Assembly: GCF_042477335.2 (NCBI RefSeq)
Contig: NC_091247.1
Span: 231,645,001-231,709,000, forward strand
Direction of reading: 5' to 3'
DNA: 64,000 nt
Origin: Ovis canadensis
Taxonomy: Eukaryota; Chordata; Mammalia; Artiodactyla; Bovidae
The position numbers and the translations under genes are program-made. The notes under the pieces are model-generated. The model did not search any database. It was not told the origin of the DNA and saw only the letters and a list, made by a program, of their open reading frames with translations. Shown in pieces: positions 63,290-64,000 of the stretch (position 1 is its first letter; every line of letters begins with the position of its first letter).

Positions 63290-63600
63290 CATAACTAAAG
63301 TGGAACTTGGAAATTTATAACCTTAAACACTGATTGTCAGAGAAAAGAAAGACTAAAAATTGAATTTGGTACCCAGCTGAAGAAATTAGAAGAAGGATCC
63401 TAACAACAATCAAAGCAGTAGAAAGAAACAGAAGACCAAATAGAAACAGATCAGCAGAATGGAAAGTTGGTTCTTCTGAAGAAGATCTGTCTTTCTAGAA
63501 GAATAAAACTTATCAGACTTAGGATGAACTCGAACCTAAATATACTGATAGATGTTAAATAACTTGAAGCAAACAAAACAAACACCTGTCCAGAAACAGT
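63290..63600 (+). mobile_element. L1 ORF2 remnant
   Basis: A-rich L1-like sequence (GGAAAGTTGGTTCTTCTGAA resembles the ORF2 stretch encoding an SWFF-like motif). Decayed. Confidence 0.5.
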
Positions 63601-63719
63601 GCGCCAGGTCCAGACAGTCGGAATACTCAGGTGTTCTGCCCTACAAGCTGCTCTGAGTCTGGAGAGGGTCTGCCCTGAACAGACAAAGTTGGGTGTGAAC
63701 AGTTTGAAGATAAAAGTTC

Positions 63720-63850
63720 AGCAGTGTCCACTGAGCAGGGACTAAGCCCGGGGCCTCGGACACAGCAGTGAACCAGATCCGGAAAGCTCCCACCCCACGG
63801 GAGCCTGCATCTGGGGGAAAGACAGGTCCTAGACCATAAGCAACGAGTGA
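63720..63850 (+). repeat. L2 LINE 3' end fragment
   Basis: CCACTGAGCAGGGACTAAGC, ACACAGCAGTGAACCAGATC and GGGAGCCTGCATCTGGG follow the L2 3' core. Confidence 0.55.
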
Positions 63851-64000
63851 TTTCAGGGCAGGCAGACACTAGGGTGCTGTGAGTTGTGGGAGAGGCAGAG
63901 GAGGAGCACGGGCGGGGAGAGGGCCCCGGGGGAGGGCCAGACAGCAGGACGCCCCCACCCCCGCCCCGCACAGAACGGTGTGAGGCAGCAGGAGACACAG

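Noticed and set aside
54200-64000. Search for SHANK3 exons downstream of the ARSA promoter
   Set aside because: No SHANK3 ankyrin, SH3 or PDZ coding sequence was recognised. In human the gene starts tens of kb beyond ARSA.

Overview
This is a 64 kb window of a ruminant (bovid-like) nuclear genome. Four spliced, vertebrate-type genes sit in a sea of ruminant repeats: BovB (RTE-type) LINEs, Bov-tA and Bov-A2 SINEs and CHR-type tRNA-derived SINEs. BovB together with Bov-tA/Bov-A2 is diagnostic of ruminants; the sequence alone does not settle cattle, sheep or goat. Gene order and orientation, CPT1B(-), CHKB(-), MAPK8IP2(+), ARSA(-), match the human 22q13.33 block. SHANK3, the next human neighbour, is not reached.

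Layout. Positions 1-4572 hold the 5' half of CPT1B (11 coding exons, to the catalytic histidine exon; the next exon starts exactly at the window edge). Positions 4592-5361 hold its promoter, including a conserved MEF2 + PPAR element. A 5'-truncated BovB with an 8-bp target duplication lies between that promoter and the CHKB poly(A) signal. CHKB (6381-9441) is complete: 11 exons, 395 codons, CpG-island promoter. Positions 9.9-29.9 kb are gene-free and consist of nested repeats, including one nearly full-length BovB (22266-25688) inside a much older LTR fossil. MAPK8IP2 (30776-40276) is complete: 12 coding exons, 819 codons. Just upstream of it is a ~37-bp tandem array whose units resemble split REST/NRSE sites, and intron 11 carries a 95-bp higher-order minisatellite. 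Positions 40.9-50.4 kb are intergenic. ARSA (50657-53370) is complete: 8 exons, 507 codons, with a GC-box minisatellite promoter and a non-canonical AATAAC poly(A) signal lying in the tail of a MIR SINE. Positions 54.2-64 kb are intergenic, with BovB, L1, L2 and MIR remnants.

The genes are ordinary, apparently functional host genes: mitochondrial fatty-acid import (CPT1B), phosphatidylcholine synthesis (CHKB), JNK/kinesin scaffolding in neurons (MAPK8IP2) and lysosomal sulfatide breakdown (ARSA). Exon boundaries were derived by hand from GT/AG sites, phase continuity and remembered family sequences; all three complete genes close in frame at lengths equal or close to the human proteins. No prokaryotic system, CRISPR array or new coding system was found. 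The most interesting signals are regulatory and repeat-derived.
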